Source: Chara braunii
Taxonomy: Eukaryota > Streptophyta > Charophyceae > Charales > Characeae
Length of the DNA: 64,000 bases
Reading direction: 5' to 3'
Assembly (NCBI GenBank): GCA_003427395.1
Contig: BFEA01000274.1
Coordinates: 598,522 to 662,521 of the forward strand
Part shown: in pieces, positions 20,557 to 30,862 of the stretch
Layout of the letters: every line of letters begins with the position of its first letter
Numbering within the stretch: the stretch's first letter is position 1
Notes under the pieces: generated by a model
What the model saw: only the letters and a program-made list of their open reading frames with translations
Database searches by the model: none
What the model was told of the DNA's origin: nothing
Program-made: the position numbers and the translations under genes

Positions 20557-21918
20557 TCGCCGCTGAAGTCTCCTTATCGGACACGAGGGAAACCGATGAC
20601 ACCTAGGAACAAAGCTCTGGACTTGACCGGTAGTAATCGCGCTATCTTGGCGGCCGAGGATGATGGGATGACGTGGCTGAGCGTGCAAGAGTCTTCAGGC
20701 GATGTGACGAGGTGTTCGACTCCAGTCCAATTCCACAACGAAGAGCGCAGTTTCGTCACCTCGCAGATGGTCTTGCACGATGGCGGTCGGCGCGCTCTGT
20801 TCACGACGGCCGATCAGGACCACACGATTGTGCGTGCCGACGTGGAGCGAGGAGAGACCATTGATCAATTCAGCGTTTACCGTAATGGAGAGGAGGTTAA
20901 GCTTCCTCTCCGACGAATCGCTATCACGAACAAATTCGGCGGTCTAGATTCGTCCCCCCTGGTCGATCTTGTCGGGGTGGGTAACGACAAAGGCAACTGC
21001 TTGCTGCACGCCGTCTATGACCCCAGATGTCCGTCGAGAACGGTCGCTGTGTACGACGAACACAGCGATAAGGCGGCGAAGGAGAGGACAGGGAGGTCGT
21101 ACGCGAAGAGGGAGTTCGCTTGCATTGCCACGTCACGTGATGGACACGTCATCGTGGGTGACGTGGCGGGAAAAGTGTCATTATACGATGACGTACGAAA
21201 GATTGCCAAGGCCACCTTCGATCAGCTAGCGGATCCGGTGACAGGAGTCGATATCACGGCCGATGGGGAGTGGGTGATGTGGAGTACGGCGGTGTATCAC
21301 GTGTTGCTTGGTCCTCTGACGTCAGAGTTTTGGACACGTGGCAGAACGAAGATCAAGGACACCCCCTACGTGGTGATCAAGCTGTCTGAGGTCGTGCGTG
21401 ACGAGATCGGCGTCGGGACCGACGAACCCATGACCCCTGCCATCTTCGACTGCGAGAACGGGCTGCTGAGAGACACCCCGGGGGTGGTGGAGAGTAGGGT
21501 TATATCGGCGGTGGGGAGAGCCGTCGTTGTGTGGCCGTTGAGAGTGCTGCAGAGGTTTTCGAAAAATGGGGGTGGGACTTGGAAAGGCAGGCCCCTTGTG
21601 CATAAACAGGAAGGGGTGGTAAAAGCCCTGCACGGCGAGTTTAACAGCGCAATGGCAGTGGCGGCGCTAGAAATGGATGTCAGGAGACTCTCGCTAGGGG
21701 GAACTGGGGAAAGTGACGAGGGAGAAGAAGAGGGAGAGGGGGAGAAGGAGAAGGAGAAGGAGAAAGGGGGGGAAGGTGGGAGGAGCAGAGGAGAGGGAGG
21801 TCGTACGGATGGTTCGAAGAAGAAGACGAAGACAGCCGGCGAGGAGGACAGCGATGGTGATGAAGATGATGACCCAGAGTACAAACCGAAGAAGGTTGCG
21901 GGTCGCTCAAGGCGGTGA
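20551..21918 (+). CDS. VID27/DEM-like protein, C-terminal WD40-like domain
   Basis: A 455-residue protein resembling the C-terminal part of the VID27 family (yeast Vid27; plant DEM/CYPRO4, linked to meristem and embryo development). Family-like blocks: KPMTPRNKALDL near residues 14-25; LPLRRIAITNK...GVGNDKGNCLL near 115-155; FACIATSRDGHVIVGDVAGK...TGVDITADGEWV near 190-240 (plant DEM has a matching F..A..GDGSIVVGS.DGKIRLY...ITHVDVTFDGKW order); then VISAVGRAVVVWPL near 318-332. Residues from about 385 form an acidic and Lys-rich tail (GEGEKEKEKEK, EEDSDGDEDDDPEYKP). The start is the first ATG after the GA run; the frame stays open upstream through the microsatellite but is low complexity. The family's N-terminal half is absent, and there is no intron in the visible frame. 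The tail and missing N-terminus are the unusual parts. Function is inferred from family only. Confidence 0.75.
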
Positions 21919-22262
21919 TTCGTGGCGGGCCTGCTCTCTCTCTCTCTCTCTCTCTCTTTGTGTTCTCTCTGTCTCTCTCTGTGTTCTCTCTGTTTTCTCC
22001 GCGCCCTGCCTTTTCCTCCCATACCTAAGACCTCCCCCTGCTTCTCTTCCCTTTTTGCTTCCTTTTCCCACTGCTTTTCTCCCCTTTCTCTCATCTTTTT
22101 ATTTCCTCTTATCTGTGTCGCATCTGTCTCCCTACTTTATCCCCCGGGCTAAAAGCATCTGAAAACGGATCGGGGGTCTCTGCACCCTCCGGTGGCTCGG
22201 CCTGCGTTCCTTGGCCCTCCCCCTCTCCTCGCTGTTCCCCTGAAGGAGCAGACTGCTATCCT

Positions 22263-22306
<44 letters not shown>

Positions 22307-22329
22307 TTGCCCCTTGTGGGTGGCTACAT

Positions 22330-22380
<51 letters not shown>

Positions 22381-22560
22381 CTTTTTTTTCTTCGCCCTGC
22401 TTTTTTCTCCCATATCTAAGACCTCCCTGCTTCTCTCCCCCTTTTGCCTCCTTTTCTCACTGCTTTTCTCCCCTTTCTCTCATCTTTTTAATTCCTCTCA
22501 TCTGTCTCGCATCTTTCTCCCCACTTGCTCTCCTCTTTCTCCTTTATTCTGTACCTTGCG
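21919..22560. repeat. CT/C-rich 3' flank with ~150-bp direct duplication
   Basis: A CT run (21933-21958) is followed by a 42-base C homopolymer (22264-22305) and a second CT run (about 22331-22376). The segment after each CT run is duplicated: about 21998-22145 and 22391-22535 share CTCCCATAYCTAAGACCTCC, ACTGCTTTTCTCCCC and TTTCTCTCATCTTTTTA, period about 393. It probably contains the VID27-like 3' UTR. Long open frames here are pyrimidine artefacts. Confidence 0.75.
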
Positions 22561-23390
22561 CTCATCTTTCTCCTCTTTTTACTAACTTTTGTTTCTTCTC
22601 TCCTCCTTTTCTTTTCTCTCTCTCTCTCTCTCTTCCTGGTTTTCCCCTCTCTCCTCTCTCTCTGCATCCCCAGTGCATCCCTCGGTACAATCGAAGAGAG
22701 GACCACCTTCTCCTTTTTCTTCTTTTTCTTCTCGTCTTCGACGTTATCCTCCTCTTTCCCTTCCTCCTCCGCCTCCTTTATCTTATTCACCTCTTTCCTC
22801 TCCGTAAATCAGTCAGGCGTATCGTTTGTTCCTTCTCCTCCTTTTTCTTCTTCTTCTCTTTTTTCTTCTTGTTTGTTGTCGAGTCATAAATTAGTGAGGA
22901 GCATTGATCATTGTTCGCTTCTCCTCTCCCTCCTCCCTCTCCTCCTTCCTCTTCTTCCTCGTTCTCCTTCCTCTTCTTCCTCGTTCTCCTTCCTCTTCTT
23001 CCTTGTTCTATTGTTCGCTCCTCCTCTCTCTCCTCCCCTTCGTCCTCCCTCTCCTCCTTCCTCTTCTTCCTCGTTCTCCTTCCTCTTCTTCCTCGTTCTC
23101 CTTCCTCTTCGTCCTCTTTCTCCTCTTCTTCTTCTTCTTTCTCCTCTTCTTCTTCCTCTTTCTCCTCTTCTTCTTCCTCTTCTTCTCTTCTAATTACTAT
23201 CTCTTCTTTTTCTCACTTGAGAACTCAAGAGAGATGGTGTCATTTTTCTCCGCGTCCTCTTCCTCTCCTTCTTGTCCTGCCACCCCTTCCTCTTCTCCTC
23301 CTCCTCCTCCTCCTCCTCAGCCTCCTCTTATTTCTCCTCCTGCTTTTTCTTCTTTGTTTGGGTTCGACTCATATAATAGGTTTGTGAAGA
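22560..23390. repeat. Long polypyrimidine tract
   Basis: Nearly all C and T for more than 800 bp, with a repeating CTCTTCTTCCTCGTTCTCCT-like unit around 22930-23180. It may form triplex DNA. Any translated Ser/Leu/Phe-rich frame is a consequence of composition. Confidence 0.8.
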
Positions 23391-23450
23391 TTCGAACCCT
23401 CGTGTCACTCGACACTTCGTGGGAATCGTTTTGAACCGCGTAGGTTTGTA

Positions 23451-23482
<32 letters not shown>

Positions 23483-24083
23483 GCCCTTTTCCGAACCATC
23501 GTCGCACCGCACTTCGGTGGGATTCCTTCGAACTTCGCTTTGCTTTGGAGTACTCGCTTCATGGCATGATATTTTGAATGTATCTGGATGTCTAATGGTC
23601 CAGACGCATTGAGAAATGTTGGACCGGTGCCAATGTATCTGGTCTATGTAGCGATCAGCAGATACATGTCGAATGTTGAGTAGTGCGGCGAAGCCGTGTT
23701 AGTTTTTTTAACCTCCTGAAGGATGATTGGCTTATAAGAGGCTAGATGGTAGATTTAGGGCATTACTCGCACTAAGACGTTCTCGGCTGATGCATGCAGG
23801 CGTGAGTATCCAGGTCTGGACGTAATTGCGGTCAAATACATTCGGTAAAGTGATAGTGTGAGTATGTCGTTAGGGTATTTAGACGAAGCGGCACAATTGG
23901 GAGAATGGAGGAGGCATGCTGGGACTCTTCACGCCATCGAGAGCGGCGCTGGCGGGAAAGATGCTTGTACTCTCAGTTTCCTATCTTTTTTACCAACCAC
24001 CTTTCGGGCCACTTTTGCGGCGGGAAGTTGTAAATTGGGTAATATCCACAAAACTGCCCGGGGGGGCGGGTAAAGAAAGAAAG

Positions 24084-24134
<51 letters not shown>

Positions 24135-24237
24135 ACAGGTAATTTAATTTGTTGGACTTAAAAGAATTAGCCTTAAAAAAAGAAAAAGAAAAAAGAAAAA
24201 AGAAAAAAGAATAAAGAAAAAAGAAGAATATATCTAT
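23391..24237. other. No recognised gene
   Basis: A T-run (about 23456-23482) separates two diverged copies of a CGAACC.TCGT..CAC...ACTTCG.TGGGA segment. A GA microsatellite spans about 24088-24130, and an A-rich AAAAAG stretch follows. A forward frame at 23858-24073 has no recognisable domain. Confidence 0.5.
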
Positions 24238-25509
24238 GTTACCAGCTGTCCGATGGGGAGACGTCTCCCCCGGACGTCTCCGGGAGACGGTCAGGGGGGA
24301 GTTGTCCGGAAAATCGGACAACTGCTTTTTTGCCAAAAAAAAAAACGAAAAAAAAAAAACCAACCAGGGGGGTCTGTGCACCACTAGGTGGGACCCCCCC
24401 GAAAAAAATTCAGGCTGTTCTGAGCAAAAACAAAAAAAAAAATCAGATACGGTGGGGGAGGTGTGATGGTGATCCTTCCCGACATGTGTGTTTCCCCAGG
24501 GAAAAACACACAGATGCACTCTCTACACACACAAACGCAGGCTGTTCTGAGCAAAACCATTCACACACAGATGCACTCTCTACACACACAGACATCTCCC
24601 TGTCTGTGTGTGTGTAGAGAGTGCATCTCTACTTTTTCCCTGGGAGATGTCTGTGTGTGTAGAGAGTGCATCTCTACTTTTTCCCTGGCACACACAGACA
24701 TCTCTCTCCCAGGGAAAAAGTAGAGATGCACTCTCTACACACACACACTCTCATCACACACAGACAGGTAGATGTCTGTGTGTGTAGAGAGTGCATCTGT
24801 GTGTGAATGTTTTTGCTCAGAACAGCCTGTGTTTGTGTGTGTAGAGAGTGCATCTGTGTGTGTGTAGAAAGCGCATCTGTGTGTGTTTCAGCCTAAAAAA
24901 TTTTCCCTGGGGAAACACACACAGATGCACTCTCTACACACACAGACATCTCCCTGTTTGTATTTTTGCTCAGACCAGCCTGAAACACACACAGATGCAC
25001 TCTCTACACATAGACATCTGTGTGTGTTTCCCCAGGGAAAATTCAGATACGGATTCCTTCCCACTGGGGAAACACACAGACATGCACTCTCTACACACAC
25101 AAACACACACCGACACCCATGCACACACACACACACACTCACACTGGGAAGGAAACAGTAGCAAGGCCAAGGCAAAAAGTTGTTCATTTTATTTTTCTGT
25201 ATAACATAGTTTTATTTTTTATTTTAAAATTTAAATTTTATAAAGAATTTTGTTTATTTGTTATTTTAAAATTTAGAAAGAATGTCGATGTGACCCCAAG
25301 GCAAAAGTTGTTCAGTTTATTTTCTGCATAACATAGTTTTTTTTTNNNNNNNNNNNNNNNNNNNNNNNNNNNNNNNNNNNNNNNNNNNNNNNNNNNNNNN
25401 NNNNNNNNTTCGGGCTTCGGACAGACTGTCCGGGGGGGACGTCTGACCAGTTGTCCGATCGGACAACCCCGGACGGTCAGGGGGGTCCCGGACGTCCGAT
25501 CTGGTAACC
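24238..25509. repeat. Composite repeat with GTTACC/GGTAAC ends and a hairpin-rich core
   Basis: The left end reads GTTACCAGCTGTCCGATGG and the right end CCGGACGTCCGATCTGGTAAC, imperfect inverted repeats. The outer parts are GC-rich with internal palindromes. The core (24490-25140) holds the module GATGCACTCTCTACACAC six times forward and its complement five times, interspersed with GGCTGTTCTGAGCAAAA in both orientations and AGGGAAAAAGTAGAGATG. An assembly gap at 25346-25408 lies inside the element. No coding capacity is evident. Whether this is one element or several collapsed ones is unclear. Confidence 0.5.
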
Positions 25510-25702
25510 TAGGAATATATATATATCGTCAAATAGAACTGCCCGGTAAATATATATATGATACGGGACCCCTTCAGGAGGCGTTCCGCCCTTCGGGCCG
25601 AACGCGGACCGAAAAAAAAAAAAAAAAAAAACACAAAAGTTTTCAAAAAATTCCAAAAAAAACTATGTTATGGAGAAACATAAACTAAACAACATTTGCC
25701 TG
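25171..25702. repeat. Direct and inverted copies of an AT-rich unit around a gap
   Basis: AAGGCAAAAAGTTGTTCA followed by TATAACATAG (25171-25210) recurs at 25299-25337 and is inverted at about 25664-25702 (CTATGTTATG...AACAACATTTGCCT). The gap lies between direct and inverted copies, which may explain the assembly failure. Confidence 0.6.
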
Positions 25703-25789
25703 GGCATTACATCCAAATTCTTTACCAAATTTGAATTACAAATCCAATACAGAAAATAAACACTATGATAAAAATAAGAAAAACTAAAA

Positions 25790-26175
25790 AGACAATTAAA
25801 ATGAGTGAGTGTGCCAGCACCTTTTCGACACCGCCATCTTTGCCGATTTTTATTTTTTTTTAGCATTGACAAATGCCCTGAAAATTTACAGATATGTAGT
25901 TTGCATAATCAATAACTCATTAAATTTTTTTCAAAAAATAATAATTTTTTTTAGGCCCCGAAATAAAGTGAAAACAAAAAGTTAAAAGTGAAAAAAAACA
26001 AAATAGTGAGTGGGCGAGCACGTTTTGACACCCCCATCTTTGACGATTTTTAATGTTTTTTTTTAACTTAGCAGAATGGCTTCAAAATTTATAGGTGTGT
26101 AGGTTACATCATAGAGAACTCACAAAAACAAATTCAGAAAAAAATATGTATTTTTAGGCCTCGAAATATTTTTTG
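25790..26175 (+). repeat. Two-copy direct repeat, period ~204 bp
   Basis: AGTGAGTGTGCCAGCAC...CCGCCATCTTTGCCG near 25803 recurs as AGTGAGTGGGCGAGCAC...CCCCCATCTTTGACG near 26006. Both continue through a T-run, a TTTACAG/TTTATAG stretch and TTTTAGGCCYCGAAATA. A related third copy occurs at about 35305-35430. Confidence 0.65.
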
Positions 26176-26320
26176 GCGGGGGCGAACCTGGACGTGTTCG
26201 GCCCCCGAACGGGACCGTGAACGCCCGAACGTTCGGGGGCCAGCCCGGGGGCCCCTGAACGTTCGGTCAGGTAACCCTATATATATAGTCAAACAGAGCT
26301 GCCCGGTAAACTGTAGGCAG
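26176..26320. repeat. GC-rich palindromic block ending GGTAACCCTA
   Basis: Nested palindromes around GAACGTTC and GGGGGCC are followed by GGTAACCCTATATATATAGTC and CTGCCCGGTAAA. The same ordering (GC block, GGTAACC, TATATATA, AACTGCCCGGTAAA) occurs at about 25410-25560, and a shorter form at 35440-35520. It may be the terminus of a repeat family. Confidence 0.5.
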
Positions 26321-26512
26321 AGAGGGAGAAGAGGACAACAAACGAGGGGCTGTGGCAAACTGTTTCGTCGGAGTTTCACCGACTCATCAGGAGGCTGAAC
26401 CCTCGACAGTCTGCAGAATCCCCTAACTGATTACACTGTAAGTGATAATCCACCGTAACCCCGGCTGTGGTTATATATATATAGAGAGAGAGAGAAGCCT
26501 TTCAACAAGAAA

Positions 26513-26516
<4 letters not shown>

Positions 26517-26589
<73 letters not shown>
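26517..26589. repeat. (GA)n microsatellite
   Basis: A 70-bp GA run within an otherwise non-coding stretch; the flanks (26321-26516 and 26590-26749) hold no recognisable gene. Confidence 0.9.
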
Positions 26590-26592
<3 letters not shown>

Positions 26593-26749
26593 GTCTATTG
26601 ATTGCGGTTTATAACGGGTGTGGGAATGATTGTTTTTTTTTTTTTCGCGTTTCGTTTTTCTTTTTTTCCTTTTCCGTCCTTTGCTTTTCTTTTTGTATTA
26701 CCAATTAATAATAGGCAGCGCGTGACAGAGAGGGGGGGGAAAGGAAGGA

Positions 26750-27155
26750 CGGATCCAGCTCGGCCGAGCTCAGTTCTTAAGGCAGGCAAGTGGCATTCAC
26801 AAGGTCTTGGGTTCAAATCCCCATTCCCCTCACGTACCTTCCTGGGCAAAAGCTCGGGGTCCGCCACCTAGAGATATGCTGTTGGTCCCCCGGAGTGGCA
26901 TTGAGCAGAGACTGCTAATGCTCATAGGGGAAGGGGACCGGAGGGGTGGGATGCACAGCGACTGGCCCACTGAAGAAGTTCAGTCCTGATGCTACCGGTC
27001 GACCCGGGGCCATTATCGCCCACCTGCTGTAGCAGGTATCCCACCTGACGGTGGGTGAAGCTCCCCCATGTTCCGTCGATAGAGGCTTGAGTACGGATGT
27101 GGCTGCTACAGGGTTCACCCGAAATACTATAATGACAACAATAAAAAAGGCCTGA
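26750..27155 (+). mobile_element. tRNA-derived SINE, forward copy
   Basis: Box A (GAGCTCAGTTCTTAAGGC) and box B (GGTCTTGGGTTCAAATCCCC) are followed by ACGTACCTTCCTGGGC, CCGCCACCTAGAGATATG, GAGCAGAGACTGCTAATG, CACAGCGACTGGCC and GCTACCGGTCGACC in the same order as the reverse copy at 18789-19182. The copy is longer at its 3' end than that one and finishes near ATGACAACAATAAAAAA. Box A carries substitutions, so it is probably silent. Confidence 0.75.
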
Positions 27156-27164
27156 AAGGCCATC

Positions 27165-27275
27165 CTGTCCGGGGGCTAGGTCCCACTTGCAAGAATTAAG
27201 AGATACTGGCCGTAGATAGCAAAGATCAAAGGCCGAAATCTCCTAATTTGCGCAAGTGGGACCTTGCCCCGGATT
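27165..27275. repeat. Foldback element, ~35-bp arms
   Basis: CTAGGTCCCACTTGCAAGAA near 27176 pairs with its inverse TTTGCGCAAGTGGGACCTTG near 27245; the arms extend from the GGGGC ends to AGAGAT/ATCTCC with a spacer of about 40 bp. It could form a stable hairpin. The same GAGGTCCCATT edge appears near 36598. Confidence 0.6.
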
Positions 27276-27280
27276 AGACA

Positions 27281-27636
27281 GGTAATATGGCAAAATGCCC
27301 CTATGACAATTGCGAAACGTTGCAAAATACCCAGCTTGCCAATTGGACCTGTCATCTTTTGCATATACCCCTACTGGGCCCTTGGCAACGTCTCTATATG
27401 CCCTGATATTTCTGGCTGTTGCACCCTGCAGATGGCAGGAAAAATGCTTTGGCCCCTCTGGCCTGGGGCTACGGCATACGGAGAAGTTGCCTATGACCAG
27501 GACAGGGGCAGATGCAAAAGTCGAGGGCATTTCTGCATATCTCTGTGTTTTAGGGGTATCTAAGGAAATAACCCAACTTCTAGGGGTATTTCAACAAATT
27601 TTCCTTTAAACCACCACTACCTTTCTCTGTGTTTTG
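27281..27636. other. Non-coding, ends with recurring CCACCACTACC motif
   Basis: No coding signal. The stretch contains several GGGGTAT and ATGCCC motifs and ends with CCTTTAAACCACCACTACCT (27603-27622), the same inverted-repeat motif found at 6369, 7083, 8426 and 9997. It may be one end of an element of that family. Confidence 0.45.
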
Positions 27637-27639
27637 ATG

Positions 27640-27767
27640 TAGCTCAGTGGTTAGAGCACCGGTTGGAAATGCGCATTGTGGTATAGGGTTGTGGGTTCAA
27701 AACTCCGCAGCCTCGTTGGAAATGCGCACTGTGGTATGAGGTTGTGGGTTCAAAACTCCGCAGCCTC
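27640..27767 (+). repeat. tRNA-like sequence with tandem duplication of its 3' part
   Basis: TGTAGCTCAGTGGTTAGAGC is a good D-arm/box A, and GTTGTGGGTTCAAAACTC a fair T-arm/box B. The part from GTTGGAAATGCGC to CCGCAGCCTCG (about 53 bp) is repeated in tandem, giving two box-B copies. The anticodon arm and acceptor pairing are not convincing, so I call it a tRNA-derived repeat rather than a tRNA gene. Confidence 0.45.
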
Positions 27768-27769
27768 GC

Positions 27770-28346
27770 AGATGGACACCGGCAGGGCGTTAGAATGACG
27801 CACGGCTGGACACACACTTCCCTGGGCTGACGCATGGTTACTATTACAGGTACTGCCTGCGCACCACCCAGGGGGTCAGTCCATGGGTGTTGTATGCTGG
27901 TCTAGTCTTCACCTTGGTTGCTGGTTGTTGTTGGCTTTGGTCGCCCTGATGATCTCCCCCAGTCCAGACGCTACACACATTATATCCACTTCCCACGGTA
28001 GTACGAGTGGTAGAACCCTCCAGTTTCACACTGTGGGTCACAATGGTTCCGGACTTTGGGGGGATCCTGCCCAGATAGACCTGTCTCTACTACATACAGA
28101 TACAATACTACCCCAGATAGCACAATCCATACACATATACCATACATACATATGTATAGCTCAAGGTACACACACACATACATGTACTAGTGGAGGTGGT
28201 AGGAGCACCTCCACCTCTCACCAGTACTCAGTACTCACTTCGCAGATGCTCCATGGTTGGGAGCAGCATACCAAAACCATATATATAGCCCACGGGCACA
28301 CATCTATGTTACAGAGTACATACACACATACACAACCATAGGGTTG
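27770..28346. other. No confident gene; one open frame of 152 codons
   Basis: A forward frame at 27883-28341 begins with a hydrophobic stretch (LLLALVALM) but its second half is CACA- and ATAC-repeat derived, so I do not treat it as a gene. Nothing else was recognised. Confidence 0.4.
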
Positions 28347-30708
28347 TGACGAACCACTTCCTGTAACGCACGATTTTCTGTGCGGTTGCAAAGAGGGGTC
28401 CTAAGCTGGGAAGATTGGGCCAATTACGGGAGATCGGGCTCGGTGGAGAATTGCATCAGTGTCCTCGCTTTTTCGTCCTTTTTCGTCGCTCCGTATCGGA
28501 TGACTGGGTTCGGAGTCAGGTGTGTCTTGGGACGACCGATTGATTGATTGGTCGGATGGTTGTCGGACGCGACGTCACGCGCGCGCGCCATTAATAAATG
28601 TTGACGTCGTTTCTTTCGGGTCGATTTCGATCTTTTGGGCGCGGACATCGCGCGGGAAATTGCTTCGTTCTTTTTGAATTTCCTTTCAAATCTTTTTCGA
28701 ATTTTGTCGAGCCCCCGATGGCTCTCGGAATTTCGGATTTTCCTTCTGAAGCTTGTGCTTTTTGCTTTTTCGTATTAGAGAGGAATTTTGGAATTTAGTA
28801 ATTAGGATTTTTCTTGCCGCGCGGCGCCTTTTGTCTACGCGCTTTTTCGTGCGGCCGCAACGGTACTCTGATTAGTGGGCTCCCTTAATCGTGTGTGTAA
28901 CTGTAATTTTGGGCGGGCGCCATTGTAACTATATCTCTCTTCTTGCACTTCGCCTCTCCCGCCCTCCCTCTCTTTCTTTTGCTGAAATTTTCATAAGCCA
29001 CGGTTTGCATGATCGGATCGATGTGTGGAGAAGGGTCACGTCCCCCACGCCGCGCCCGATCATGCAGAACGCAAACGTCCTCTCTCTAATCCTCACTCTA
29101 AGTCCTAGTAATTTCGTGTTCTTCGCTCATGCAGGCACGCTATAAATTTTGGATGCGCGATTAGTCAGCTCTCTTAACCCGTTGTTGGAAGCTCGGGGTT
29201 GCGCGATCAGGAAGGGTCGGCACAAGAGCGAAGTAAGAGGTGAGTAGAGTTAGAGTTGGGCGACCCGACGGGCTGGTGCCAAACGTGCGGGATTGACGTG
29301 GGCCACGACGGACTCTGGGCACGGGTGAATCCGACGGGTGCGGGAGGACTAAGCGGGGTGACAACTTCGTGGGTTGGTGCGTGACGACGGACTGTCCGCA
29401 TCGGAGAGAGAGAGAGAGGAGAAGGGAGTTGAGGTTGATGGACGTGGATTTGCTGTTTCTTTGTCTCTTCTCCCTCTTCATCTGTGTACATACATTTTGA
29501 TTGCGGCTCCGGGCGGTTTGCCCGTCCTTATCTTCATTTTGACTCTCTGGAATCTGGATTTGGGTTTTTGCTCATACCTGTCCTTGCGATGGCATTATGT
29601 GTATGATTGTCGAATGTATGGATGCATGAATGTTATGCCTGCTTTCCTATCTTTTTGCGGAGAATCCCTGCCCTTGCTTTTTGTTTGTGCCGAATCTTTG
29701 CTTTCACCGGATGCAGCGATAGATGGGATAAGAATCTGGTCCCGATATCGATTTCGTTCTCGTTTTTTATTGTCCCACGATGAGGTTGTGGTATGGTTGC
29801 ATCTTGCATAGCCGAAACTTATGAAGCAATTAGGCGATCCGAAGTCCGGACTCGCGAGCGCCGCACGAGAACACGTGTAAACGCGATCTGAGTCGCGTCC
29901 TTACACGCATTCCCGTGCGTCAACTCGCTCACCCCGAAAGGAATCATCGGCGGAACCATCATCCCATATGAGCACGCTGAGGCGCCACCAAGTTGGCCTG
30001 TCCTACACGTGCTCGTGCGCGGTGACGATACCCCGACCCGCGCTATCTTATCTTCAATGATACCATGACATGATCTTGGGGCTCAGACTCGTTCTATGAC
30101 CCGGACTATTTCACCCCTATAATAAACGAGCTCATAAGGACGCGATACCCTTGTCACACGGAGAATCGGCTATGTCCGCGGGAATTCCACCGTGCCACTA
30201 CTAGCGACCCTCGGTGCTCCGATTTCCCTTCCCCCGACCACACCTACTACTTCACCCACCCGGGATTCGTCGAGATCACCACCAGTTTTCCTCCTTTCCG
30301 CCTCCTTCTCCCGTATCATCAACTCAGTGTCGTCCCGTGGCCGGCCATAGCCCCCTATTGGCCCAACACGTTTTGCGTAAACTGCCGACGCAGCAGCGCA
30401 CAAAGAACCCCGGAATTCTGAAAGCCCAACCCAACTACGCGGCGACCTGCGCCACGTGGCGGCCCCCGACGACCTGTAACTTTTCAGGACCATCTCCACC
30501 ACGGAGGAATTTTTCCGTAACACGTTGCCCGCAGTGTCCCGGCCCCTTCGGATTGTGAGACCCTTGCGCGCGTACCCCCCCCCGTTCGCCTAATTGCGTT
30601 CATACCCCTAAGACTCCCCCACTTCCCCCAAAAATCCTTGGCACACCCCTTTTCGCACTTCCAGGCCCACACTCCACTCCGATCATGAAGTCGCGCTGGG
30701 CGTGAGGT
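28347..30708 (+). repeat. Putative 5' LTR and leader of a gypsy element
   Basis: The region immediately precedes a tRNA-iMet primer-binding site and gag, which is where a 5' LTR belongs. It contains a TATA box (TATAAATT, 29141-29148) and GA-rich leader sequence near 29402-29420. The left edge near TGTGACGAACC is a guess based on the TG start rule, and there is no second LTR copy in the window to compare. Open frames inside it show no domains. Confidence 0.4.
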
Positions 30709-30720
30709 TGGTATCGGAGC
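30709..30720 (+). promoter_or_regulatory. Primer-binding site, tRNA-iMet type
   Basis: TGGTATCGGAGC matches the usual plant TGGTATCAGAGC complement of the initiator tRNA-Met 3' end at 11 of 12 bases and sits 142 bp before the gag start. Confidence 0.7.
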
Positions 30721-30862
30721 GCGACACGTGGCTAGGGTCTTTGGATTGATAGCACGTTAATTAGGCGACCTGGCTAACCGTGGGCGACCTCGCCCTCAGA
30801 ACGCGCATACACGCGACCCTATCGTCACCAGAAGCAGATCGGCTAACCGACGAGCAGCGAAT

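Noticed and set aside
21366-22094. Reverse-strand frame of 242 codons opposite the VID27-like gene
   Set aside because: Antisense of the Glu/Lys-rich tail; no domain, while the forward frame matches a known family.
22307-23434. Several open frames rich in Ser, Leu and Phe
   Set aside because: They lie in a polypyrimidine tract; length is due to absence of purine-containing stop codons.
27883-28341. Open frame with signal-peptide-like start
   Set aside because: The second half derives from CACA/ATAC simple repeats; no domain.
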